NCBI GenBank assembly: GCA_942493265.1
Contig: OW818688.1
Span: 3,286,001-3,350,000, forward strand
Reading direction: 5' to 3'
From: UBA12481 sp942493265
GTDB taxonomy: Bacteria > Bacteroidota > Bacteroidia > Bacteroidales > UBA12481
Length of the DNA stretch: 64,000 bases
The stretch's first letter is position 1. Every line of letters starts with the position of its first letter. The notes beneath the pieces were generated by a model. It worked only from the letters and a program-made list of their open reading frames with translations. It was not told the origin of the DNA and ran no database searches. A program made the position numbers and the translations under genes. Positions 35,864 to 42,916 of the stretch are shown piece by piece.

Positions 35864-36214
35864 CTATCGTTTAAGCTCAACTTTCAAAGCACTTTTTGAA
35901 TCTGAGTCAATCACCAGGTTACGGATTTTATTTTCATCATAAGAAACAAGCGAAACCTCTATATTATAGGTACCTGATTTCAAGCTGCGAACTTCAAAGT
36001 TTCCGTCAAGATCGGTGTAAACCGTTTGTGCGTTCTCACTTATTTTGACCTGAACACCTGGTAAAGCCTCACCTGTGGACTGGTCTACCACGGTTCCCAT
36101 GAGTACGATGGTATCATTGACCTCTTTTGTACTTTTAATCGGTTTGCTGTTATCACCGGCTAAAACCGGCAGGATAATCATTGCCATCAGTATTGTTGAG
36201 ATAATCTTTTTCAT
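35864..36214 (-). CDS. free-standing carboxypeptidase-regulatory-like domain protein
   Basis: The 116-residue protein has a signal peptide ending near residue 19 (VLA|G), a short linker, and a single carboxypeptidase-regulatory-like domain (about residues 38-115): GTVVDQSTGEALPGVQVKI, YTDLDGNFEVRSLKSGTYN and SLVSYDENKI. It matches the layout of the N-terminal extension of the TonB receptor encoded two genes downstream. No barrel follows, so it is a free domain rather than a broken receptor: it ends cleanly at a stop and is followed by a terminator. Function unknown. Confidence 0.82.
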   Translation of the reverse strand: MKKIISTILMAMIILPVLAGDNSKPIKSTKEVNDTIVLMGTVVDQSTGEALPGVQVKISENAQTVYTDLDGNFEVRSLKSGTYNIEVSLVSYDENKIRNLVIDSDSKSALKVELKR

Positions 36215-36235
36215 AATTGTATTTTTTTATCGATA

Positions 36236-36243
36236 CAAACATA
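36236..36243 (-). promoter_or_regulatory. candidate -7 element
   Basis: On the minus strand this reads TATGTTTG, an exact TAnnTTTG match, 21 bases before the ATG of the small regulatory-like domain gene. A TTTA lies 22 bases further upstream. It suggests transcription restarts here, downstream of the alpha/beta hydrolase gene. Confidence 0.5.
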
Positions 36244-36300
36244 TCGCAGTAACATTACCTCAGGGTAAACCGTGCATTAATTTAAGGTTAAGGATTCAGA

Positions 36301-37668
36301 TCAGAGCTCTGCGATCCAGCCGGAAATGCATTCCAGGGCCGCCGGTGCTATGATCTCTTCAATTTTCTCATATTCAAGAGGAGAGCCGCTTTGGGCTGTC
36401 TGGAACAAGTGGTTGAGGCCCGGCAGCGATTTAATGGTATGATATTTATTTCGGCCGGCCTTCAATGCTGCTTTAATATTTTTAAGATTCTCCTCCGGTG
36501 GACACTGAAGGTCCTTGCTGCCGGTAATGGCTAAAACCGGACATTTGACTTTTTTCAGGTAGAGAGCCGGATCACAGGCTGTAAAATAGGCAATCCATGG
36601 CTTCATGAGCATTTTTACCGTGGCTTCGGATACTTCCGGGTTAACTTCCTGTATCCGGCTGATTTTTGCCTCATCATTGATCTTTTCCTGGATGATGGAA
36701 TAGTAACTACGGAACTGCTTCAACTGCTCGTCAATGGCATCAGGGGTTGCTCCGGTAGCTTCCGAAAGTTTCCGTGTTTGCAACAGCAAAAGTTCATCTC
36801 CGCGGAGTCCTGGGCCACCCATCAGAATGATAAAAGAAACATCCTTGCGGGAAGCGGCTACCATAGGGGCAATCAGGGCTCCCTCGCTGTGACCGATTAA
36901 CCCGATATGACGGGAATCAACTTCCGGCCGGGTTTTAAGGAAGTCAACCGCAGCGTGGATATCTGATGCAAAATCCTCAGTTGTTGCCGAGGCATAGTCT
37001 CCATTTGATTTACCGACACCACGCTTATCGGAGCGGAGTACAACATAGCCATGGCGGGTCAGGTAATCGGCCAGCAGCAGGAAGTGTCCCATTTTAGTAC
37101 CGTTCCGGTCATTTTTTCCCGATCCGGCTATCAGGATCACAGCCGGCTTCGGCTGATCCGGCTGTGGAATCGTTAACGTTCCTGCCAGGCTGATCCCGGC
37201 AACCTGGTTTTCAAAAATCACATCTTCTTCTAAATAGGGGTAGGGTGGCTGGGGCGTTTGAGGCCTGACAACGGTTTTCGGCAGTTCATTTACCGGTGAT
37301 AATACCAGTGGAAAACTTTTGCCTGCTTGAATGTACTGACCATCGATAATCTCCGGATCGGCATGATAAACACCCAGAAATTCCAAATTGGCTGCTTTAA
37401 AAAGGATACTGATCGTATCCCCATTCATGTTAACCTGGTCCATCGGAACATCAAATGCTTTCTGTTCGATGACACTCATGAAAGCGGAAAGCTTTCCGGA
37501 TTCGTCTTTTTTGATTTCATAGGCGATCCGCAGCTCGAGCTGCTCGGTTGCTTTCAGCTTACCGAGCCAAATGCCGGTTATCCCGTCAGCTTTTTTTGAT
37601 GAGGGCAACCCAAAGGATGCGATGCTGCCAATCAAGGCGGCGGTCAGGATGAGAATTGATTTTTTCAT
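36301..37668 (-). CDS. exported alpha/beta hydrolase
   Basis: The 455-residue protein has a signal peptide (about residues 1-20), an N-terminal beta-rich domain (about 28-135, GITGIWLGKLKATEQLELRI), and a C-terminal alpha/beta hydrolase domain with PAVILIAGSGKNDRNG, LRSDKRGVGKS, the nucleophile elbow IGHSEGAL and a late His in LPGLNHLFQ. The candidate triad is the elbow Ser, an Asp near the GSKDLQCPP segment, and that His. Enzymes of this build are secreted or periplasmic esterases or acyl-peptidases; the substrate is unknown. It lies 115 bases downstream of the LytTR response regulator gene and may be controlled by it. Confidence 0.9.
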   Translation of the reverse strand: MKKSILILTAALIGSIASFGLPSSKKADGITGIWLGKLKATEQLELRIAYEIKKDESGKLSAFMSVIEQKAFDVPMDQVNMNGDTISILFKAANLEFLGVYHADPEIIDGQYIQAGKSFPLVLSPVNELPKTVVRPQTPQPPYPYLEEDVIFENQVAGISLAGTLTIPQPDQPKPAVILIAGSGKNDRNGTKMGHFLLLADYLTRHGYVVLRSDKRGVGKSNGDYASATTEDFASDIHAAVDFLKTRPEVDSRHIGLIGHSEGALIAPMVAASRKDVSFIILMGGPGLRGDELLLLQTRKLSEATGATPDAIDEQLKQFRSYYSIIQEKINDEAKISRIQEVNPEVSEATVKMLMKPWIAYFTACDPALYLKKVKCPVLAITGSKDLQCPPEENLKNIKAALKAGRNKYHTIKSLPGLNHLFQTAQSGSPLEYEKIEEIIAPAALECISGWIAEL

Positions 37669-37783
37669 TTTGCTGGTTTTGAAGTTATTAGTTGCGATTC
37701 ACCAGCAAATCTATAACGGTCTTAAGGCGGTAAAAAATCTGATCCACCAATGATTGGGATTCTTATCTGAACTACACGGAATA

Positions 37784-38491
37784 TTATTTGAATTTCAAAT
37801 CGGTGTTGCGATAGGTTATACCGATGGGAATGGGTTGCTTGTTTATGATTAACCGGTGCTTTTCGATTATATCAATATTGTCCTTGTTAACGATATACGA
37901 CTTGTGAACGCGGACAAACCGTCCGTCCGGCAATAAGTCAAGCACTTCAGACATGCTCAGCAGGGACATGATTTTTTTCTCCCGGGTAAAAAAGGTCATA
38001 TAATTGCCGGCCCCCTCAATATAAAGTATCTGATCTGTGCGGATTTTGTTTACCTGAGTGCCATTCTTAATCAAAATGTATTCAGTTGTTTTGGCAGACG
38101 CCTCTTTTTCAATAGGATCCGGGTGAATTGCAGATCCATGTCCTGAATATTCCCTCGCCTTATTGACGGCTTTCAGGAACCGTTCATACTTAACCGGTTT
38201 AAGCAGATAATCGATGGCATCAAAATCATAGCTCTCGGCTCCGAATTCGGGATAGGCAGTCGTAAATACGACCAATGGCCTGGTTGGAAGCGATTTTAAC
38301 AGTTGAATACCTGATAATTCTGGCATGTTGATATCGAGAAAAAGCAGATCTACCGAATTCTGCATAAGGAATGTCAGTGCCTTGAAAGGGTTTGGGAAAC
38401 TCCCCACGAGCTGCAGAAATGGGGTTTTTGTGATGTATCCTTCGATCAGTTCAAGCGCCAAAGGCTCATCATCCACTACCATGCATTTCAT
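37784..38491 (-). CDS. LytTR-family response regulator
   Basis: The 235-residue regulator has a receiver domain with acidic pocket residues Asp7/Asp8, phosphoacceptor Asp53 in FLDINMPELSG, and Lys in DYLLKPVKYERF, followed by a LytTR DNA-binding domain (about residues 130-235) with FIKNGTQVNKI-like opening, ILYIEGAGNYMTF, and GRFVRVHKSYIVN. It is the partner of the histidine kinase gene seven bases upstream. Targets are unknown; the adjacent alpha/beta hydrolase gene is a candidate. Confidence 0.95.
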   Translation of the reverse strand: MKCMVVDDEPLALELIEGYITKTPFLQLVGSFPNPFKALTFLMQNSVDLLFLDINMPELSGIQLLKSLPTRPLVVFTTAYPEFGAESYDFDAIDYLLKPVKYERFLKAVNKAREYSGHGSAIHPDPIEKEASAKTTEYILIKNGTQVNKIRTDQILYIEGAGNYMTFFTREKKIMSLLSMSEVLDLLPDGRFVRVHKSYIVNKDNIDIIEKHRLIINKQPIPIGITYRNTDLKFK

Positions 38492-38498
38492 ATTGCGA

Positions 38499-39530
38499 TC
38501 AATTCAGGTTAATTTTTAATACTACAGAAAACAGCTCGTCCTGATCTGAAATGTCCAGCTGATATCTTTCAGGATAAATCAATGAAAGCCTTTTTTTAAC
38601 GTTTTCAAGCCCGATGCCTGCATTTGCCCCCGTAACCTGATCATGCCCCAAAAACCGGCCGTTTACTACACTAAAAACCATATTGTTCTCATTAACATCA
38701 AGATGTATTCTTATTTCTGAAGTTTGGTTGAACTTGATCCCGTATTTGAAGGCATTTTCAATGAACGGTATCAGTATCAGGGGGGCAATCACCGGCCGTT
38801 CAAAATCTCCTGAGGTTTCAAAATGAATGATAACCGGAATTTCAGAAGAGAAGCGCATTTTTTGAAGGTTGATATAATCATGTATGTAGCGGATCTCCTT
38901 GCTGAGTTCCACTTTTTCCGTATTGCTTTCATACAGCATGTATCTCATTAAACTGGCCAGCTTTTCGATGATGTTCGCAGTTTTCGCGTCGCCCGTACTG
39001 GTGGCGCTGGAAAAAGCCATATTCAACACATTAAAAAGGAAATGAGGATTTATCTGAGCTTTCAGAAAATTTAATTCGGCGGTCAGTTTTTCCTCTTTGA
39101 GTTTTTGCTTCATGCGCTCATTTCTAAGCCAGTTTTTGATAAACCCATAAGCAAGGGCCATCGAAAGCACAATAATATTCAGCGCGAAATTAATGAGGAG
39201 CTGCGATGAGAAACTCTCATCGGCACTAGAAAGCAGGTTGATGAAAAATGCATAATCAAGGAGTGTTTCCATCAGCGTAAGTCCAATCAGCAATCCACCC
39301 GACTGAAGGATGAAGAGGAACGCTCTGCGTTGAGCTGAAAATTTTGGAATAAAGACAGTTGCGGTGACATAAAAGATCACCGCATTAATCAGTGTCCCGG
39401 TTATCAGCGGATAGAGAAATGAGCCTTCCGACTTATGAAAAACCCCGATGGTTTTGACTCCGGTTGCCACCAGAACGAAACCCAAAACCCAGATTAGGGC
39501 ATGAATGACCGGTTCAAACGATTTCTTCAT
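38499..39530 (-). CDS. LytS/YehU-type sensor histidine kinase
   Basis: The ATG at 39530 gives 343 residues. Four membrane helices span about residues 8-135. The His-kinase domain follows, with the phosphoacceptor His in LKAQINPHFLFNVLNMAFS, a typical HisK_5 motif, and an HATPase domain with N-box IPFIENAFKYGI and GIGLENVKKRL. It would autophosphorylate and pass phosphate to the LytTR regulator encoded immediately downstream. No extracellular sensing domain is visible, so the signal is probably membrane-associated. Confidence 0.93.
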   Translation of the reverse strand: MKKSFEPVIHALIWVLGFVLVATGVKTIGVFHKSEGSFLYPLITGTLINAVIFYVTATVFIPKFSAQRRAFLFILQSGGLLIGLTLMETLLDYAFFINLLSSADESFSSQLLINFALNIIVLSMALAYGFIKNWLRNERMKQKLKEEKLTAELNFLKAQINPHFLFNVLNMAFSSATSTGDAKTANIIEKLASLMRYMLYESNTEKVELSKEIRYIHDYINLQKMRFSSEIPVIIHFETSGDFERPVIAPLILIPFIENAFKYGIKFNQTSEIRIHLDVNENNMVFSVVNGRFLGHDQVTGANAGIGLENVKKRLSLIYPERYQLDISDQDELFSVVLKINLN

Positions 39531-39621
39531 AGGATGAAGTAAAAGGTATTGACTCAAAGGTAAGAACTTAGTCCGGGTCTGGCAATATCAACCTGCCTGC
39601 AAGCAGCTCTTCACCGGTTAA

Positions 39622-40317
39622 TCAGCCTCTACGGCTGATATCTGTTAAAATATTGTGCTTTAGTACTTCAATGTCCTTTTCATATAGTGAGATCAAACCG
39701 TCTTTTTCAAATGTTTTAAGCAGTTTTACCCCACTCTCGGTGGAAATACCGGCAAAATCCGCCAGATCCTTGCGCGAAAGAAGTTGGAAAATATCGGGAG
39801 TATCTGCTTTGAGGCTGTCCAGGTAGAGCAGGGCCTCAGCCATCCGGCCATTCATCTGCTTATACATAACAGTTCTCAGGGAATCAAACAGGTTTGTATT
39901 TTGCTCACAATAGCGCTTAATAATGTTGAAGCCAAATTTGCCATTATGCTGGGCTACTTTTGCCACAGCCTCCTTTTCAATGAGGAAAACCTGACAATCG
40001 GTTAAGGCAACGGAGGAGTAATTGAATGTGTTTTTAGTAAAAACTGCCGATAAACCAACAAATTCTCCCGGCCGGATAATCCGCAGGTTAAAATTTTTTA
40101 TTCCGTCACCTTCAAGATATTGTATGGCCAGACCTTTAATCTGGAATAAAACATAAGAGGCAAATGCCCCTTGTTTGGTGAGGTGGTCACCTTTACGGAA
40201 CAGGACCTGTGTTTTACTTGCCTTCACCAGATCAGCTTCGTCAGGCGACAACATCTGAAAGCAGGGTGCCTGAATGTCGCATATGAATTCCTGATCATTT
40301 TCCAGTATGGTTTTCAT
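39622..40317 (-). CDS. Crp/Fnr-family transcription regulator
   Basis: The ATG at 40317 gives 231 residues (a GTG one codon earlier is possible). Residues about 15-130 form a cyclic-nucleotide-type sensor barrel (FRKGDHLTKQGAFASYVLFQ, RPGEFVGLSAVF) without the Fnr cluster cysteines. The C-terminal winged helix contains LLSRKDLADFAGISTESGVKLLKTFEKDGLI as its helix-turn-helix; the recognition helix lies around ISTESGVKLL. It is divergent from the thioredoxin operon and a TTGT-N6-ACAA palindrome lies between them, so it probably controls that operon (inference). Confidence 0.92.
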   Translation of the reverse strand: MKTILENDQEFICDIQAPCFQMLSPDEADLVKASKTQVLFRKGDHLTKQGAFASYVLFQIKGLAIQYLEGDGIKNFNLRIIRPGEFVGLSAVFTKNTFNYSSVALTDCQVFLIEKEAVAKVAQHNGKFGFNIIKRYCEQNTNLFDSLRTVMYKQMNGRMAEALLYLDSLKADTPDIFQLLSRKDLADFAGISTESGVKLLKTFEKDGLISLYEKDIEVLKHNILTDISRRG

Positions 40318-40368
40318 CACTTGATGGCGGTTTAAAAAGGCTAAAGTTAACGGAAATCAATAAATAAG

Positions 40369-40382
40369 TTGTCCGGAAACAA
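40369..40382. promoter_or_regulatory. candidate Crp/Fnr-type operator
   Basis: TTGTCCGGAAACAA carries the inverted half-sites TTGT and ACAA with a six-base spacer, a layout common for Crp/Fnr-family sites. It lies 52 bases upstream of the Crp-family gene start and 56 bases upstream of the -7 element of the thioredoxin operon. The half-sites are only four bases, so chance occurrence is possible. Confidence 0.35.
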
Positions 40383-40437
40383 TTCCTGAGCTGTGGTGCT
40401 GAAGGCGCAATTCCTTTACTGTTCGGATATCCCGCGG

Positions 40438-40445
40438 TAAATTTG
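40438..40445 (+). promoter_or_regulatory. -7 element of the thioredoxin operon
   Basis: TAAATTTG is an exact TAnnTTTG match 27 bases before the first ATG. A TTTA at 40415-40418 lies 19 bases upstream and is one base away from the -33 TTTG consensus. Confidence 0.6.
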
Positions 40446-40471
40446 CATTGTAAATATTAAAACAGGAAGTT

Positions 40472-40834
40472 ATGTTATATACTAATTTGAAACACCTAGA
40501 ATCAGCCGCTGACCATCAGAAGGCTATCAGCGAAAACGAAAATGTGATGGTAATTTGCGGACGCATGGGTCCGATGTGCATCCCCGTATACGGAATTGCC
40601 GAGGAGCTTGAAGAGGAATACCGGAATGTACAGTTTTACGATATGGAGTTCGATAATCCTGAATCCCAGGTCATCCGGACCTTGCCCGAAGTACGTGGAT
40701 TTATGGGAATTCCTTTTACTATCTATTACAAAAACGGTAAGGTGGTTAAAGCTACTTCCAGTATCCAGACCAGGGCCCAGGTTACCAAAATCCTGGACCA
40801 GGAATTCTCAATCCCGGTTACCGCAAGTTTATGA
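40472..40834 (+). CDS. thioredoxin-like protein with altered active site
   Basis: The 120-residue protein has no signal peptide and follows the thioredoxin fold pattern: a central strand VMVICG, then active-site helix region, VQFYDMEFD, a cis-Pro region MGIPFTIYYKNGK and a final helix. In place of WCGPC the sequence is CGRMGPMCIP: Cys36 aligns with the second active-site Cys, but the position of the nucleophilic first Cys is Gly33, and the other Cys is at 29. It may therefore be a non-redox or differently acting member. It overlaps trxB as ATGA, so the two are translationally coupled. Confidence 0.85.
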   Translation: MLYTNLKHLESAADHQKAISENENVMVICGRMGPMCIPVYGIAEELEEEYRNVQFYDMEFDNPESQVIRTLPEVRGFMGIPFTIYYKNGKVVKATSSIQTRAQVTKILDQEFSIPVTASL

Positions 40835-41790
40835 GACCTGAAAATCATTACGATGCCATTATTGTGGGTGCAGGGCCTGCCGGGTTAACGGCTGGGATTT
40901 ACCTGTCGCGTGCCAGGCTGCGGACTCTTATCGTGAATGAAGGCACTGTGGGCGGCCAGATGATTTTAACCCATGAGATCGCAAACTATCCGGGGGTTGA
41001 GAATATCAGCGGTTACCAGCTGGCCAGCATCATGAAAAGGCAGGCTAAAGCTTTTGGCTGCGACATCAGGGGTAATGTATCTATTCAGGATACTGCCTGC
41101 TCCGGCGAAATCAAATACCTGACACTTGCTGACGGCACCGTTTACAGCTCCAATGTGATTATCCTTACTCCGGGCGGTCGGTCACGAACGTTAGGAGTGC
41201 CTGGTGAGAACGATTTTAAAGGGAAGGGAATTTCCTATTGTGCAACTTGCGACGGGGATTTCTTTACCGATAAGGAAATAGTGGTTGTTGGAGGTGGCAA
41301 TTCAGCCCTGGAAGAAGCTGTCTCTCTTACAAAATATGCAAGCAAGGTTACCATAATCCACCAGTTTGACCATTTTCAGGCGTTTGAGCATGCTGTGGAA
41401 GAGGCACGCAACCATCCTAAAATCAATTTTATCATGGAATCAGTCATAACTGGTTTTCATGGTGGTGAAAATCTGGAGAGTGTCGATATTGAGAATATCA
41501 GTACGGGTGAGCGCTATAATTTTAAAACCGATGGAGCATTTGTTTTTATAGGATATCTGCCCAATACGGAATTCTTAAGGGATAAAGTTGATTTGAACCA
41601 TCGGCATGAAATTATAGTCGGGAATGATATGTCAACCAACATCCCGGGGGTTTATGCAGCCGGTGACAGCATTGTTAAGAGATTCCGGCAGATAACCACC
41701 GCTGTTGGTGATGGTACCGTGGCTGCCATGGCTGCATCCATCTATCTGAATGAATTAAAAGTTAAACAAAAACAAGCAATAACAGTTTAA
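40831..41790 (+). CDS. trxB: thioredoxin-disulfide reductase
   Basis: TrxB reduces thioredoxin with NADPH through FAD. The 319-residue protein has the N-terminal FAD motif IVGAGPAGLTAGIYLSRA, the redox pair Cys137/Cys140 in YCATCDGDFF, the NADPH-binding VVVGGGNSALEEA, and the C-terminal GVYAAGDSI motif. Length is normal. The start overlaps the stop of the thioredoxin-like gene by four bases, and trxA follows after one base, so the three are one operon. Confidence 0.96.
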   Translation: MRPENHYDAIIVGAGPAGLTAGIYLSRARLRTLIVNEGTVGGQMILTHEIANYPGVENISGYQLASIMKRQAKAFGCDIRGNVSIQDTACSGEIKYLTLADGTVYSSNVIILTPGGRSRTLGVPGENDFKGKGISYCATCDGDFFTDKEIVVVGGGNSALEEAVSLTKYASKVTIIHQFDHFQAFEHAVEEARNHPKINFIMESVITGFHGGENLESVDIENISTGERYNFKTDGAFVFIGYLPNTEFLRDKVDLNHRHEIIVGNDMSTNIPGVYAAGDSIVKRFRQITTAVGDGTVAAMAASIYLNELKVKQKQAITV

Positions 41791-41791
41791 T

Positions 41792-42211
41792 ATGAATACA
41801 ACACTGATCATATCGTTAATTATAATCGGCAGTTTTGCCGCCCTGATTCTTTTTGCCCGTAATAAAATGAAAAATATTCCGGCCGTAGCCAATCATAACA
41901 GTATCCTTGAACTGACTGATAAAAATTTTCAGTTTCAGATGAAGGATAAAATTGTTCTGGTTGATTTCTGGGCCAGCTGGTGTGCACCCTGCAGGATGAT
42001 GGCACCGGTTCTGAATGAAGTGGCAGGAGAACTTACCGAGGAATCTTTTGTCGGGAAGGTAGATGTGGAAGTGAACCAGTTACTGGCTCAAAAGTTCCAG
42101 GTAAGAAGTATTCCGACCATGATCCTGTTTAAGAATGGCAAGGAGGTCAGCCGGTTTGTAGGTGTAAAAAGTAAAGAGTTTCTTCTTCAGCAAATTAAAG
42201 GCATAAATTAA
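41792..42211 (+). CDS. membrane-anchored thioredoxin
   Basis: The 139-residue protein begins with a hydrophobic segment (about residues 4-21) lacking an obvious cleavage site, then a linker and a complete thioredoxin domain with VDFWASWCAPCRMMAP and the cis-Pro motif RSIPTMILFKNGKEV. The active site WCAPC is canonical apart from Ala for Gly. The N-terminal helix suggests anchoring in the inner membrane with the domain facing the periplasm or cytoplasm; the orientation is not certain because a Lys/Arg-rich stretch follows the helix, which favours a cytoplasmic domain. It is in the trxB operon. Confidence 0.9.
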   Translation: MNTTLIISLIIIGSFAALILFARNKMKNIPAVANHNSILELTDKNFQFQMKDKIVLVDFWASWCAPCRMMAPVLNEVAGELTEESFVGKVDVEVNQLLAQKFQVRSIPTMILFKNGKEVSRFVGVKSKEFLLQQIKGIN

Positions 42212-42215
42212 AATC

Positions 42216-42419
42216 ATGAAAAAAAACGTTGGAACGATTGACAAGGTAATCAGGATACTGATTGCAGTTTTGGTGGTGGTTTTATTTCTCACTCACGTGA
42301 TTTCCGGAACTTTAGGTGTTGTTCTTTTAGTTCTGGCCGGAGTGTTGGTATTAACAAGCACCATCAGTTTCTGCCCGATTTATTTTCCTTTCGGATTGAG
42401 TTCCAGAAAGAAAGCCTGA
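42216..42419 (+). CDS. DUF2892 small membrane protein
   Basis: The 67-residue protein has two membrane helices (about residues 10-27 and 30-47) and the DUF2892 pattern: MKKNVGTIDKVIRILIA at the start and SFCPIYFPFGL near the end, with the characteristic CP/PFG. Members are often found with rhodanese and thioredoxin genes, as here; the function is not known. It is the last gene of the trx operon, four bases after the trxA stop, and is followed by a strong terminator. Confidence 0.92.
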   Translation: MKKNVGTIDKVIRILIAVLVVVLFLTHVISGTLGVVLLVLAGVLVLTSTISFCPIYFPFGLSSRKKA

Positions 42420-42497
42420 CAAAAGGTTTGATTACAAAAGTAGCATTTAAGCCTTTACTGAAATCCATCAATCAGGCTTGAACTCATTATGGTAGGT

Positions 42498-42539
42498 AAT
42501 AAAGAAATGGCTCCTCATTCGGGGAGCCATTTCTTTATT
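42498..42539. terminator. bidirectional terminator between the thioredoxin and copper operons
   Basis: A perfect 17-base stem (42498-42514 with 42523-42539, loop of eight) has A-rich and T-rich outer arms, so it can end transcription from both sides. It separates the plus-strand trx operon and the minus-strand copper operon. Confidence 0.9.
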
Positions 42540-42559
42540 ACTAATCATTTGAAATCTTT

Positions 42560-42892
42560 CTAGCGGTATTTGCAGCACCCAGGCAAGGCATTGTATACTT
42601 TGTCGTCGGCTTTCAATTTTCCGGAGTCATGACCGACTGCCACAACGGCTTTCTGTACCGATTCGATGCTGGTCTTCTTTTCATCATAAGTAACCTTTAG
42701 CACCTGGGTCTTTGAATCCCAAACGGCATCCTTGACCCCGTCAACACCAGTTGCAGCTTTTTCAATTCGTGTTTTACACATGCCGCACGCTCCGGATACA
42801 TCAATCTTTTCAGTTTTCTTACCCATTGCAAACGCTCCCATTCCGATCAGTAACAGACCGGCCATAAATACTAAAACTTTAGTTTTCATCAT
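42560..42892 (-). CDS. exported heavy-metal-associated (HMA) protein
   Basis: The 110-residue protein has a signal peptide (about residues 1-23) and one HMA ferredoxin-like domain, with metal-binding cysteines Cys36 and Cys39 in SGACGMCKTRIEKA. An extra Cys pair lies at the very C-terminus (PGCCKYR, Cys106/107), outside the domain. Such proteins bind Cu(I) or similar soft metals in the periplasm. It is the last gene of the copper export operon, 24 bases after the CusB-like gene. Confidence 0.92.
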   Translation of the reverse strand: MMKTKVLVFMAGLLLIGMGAFAMGKKTEKIDVSGACGMCKTRIEKAATGVDGVKDAVWDSKTQVLKVTYDEKKTSIESVQKAVVAVGHDSGKLKADDKVYNALPGCCKYR

Positions 42893-42916
42893 GATAAATA
42901 TTAAGTGAATAAAATG

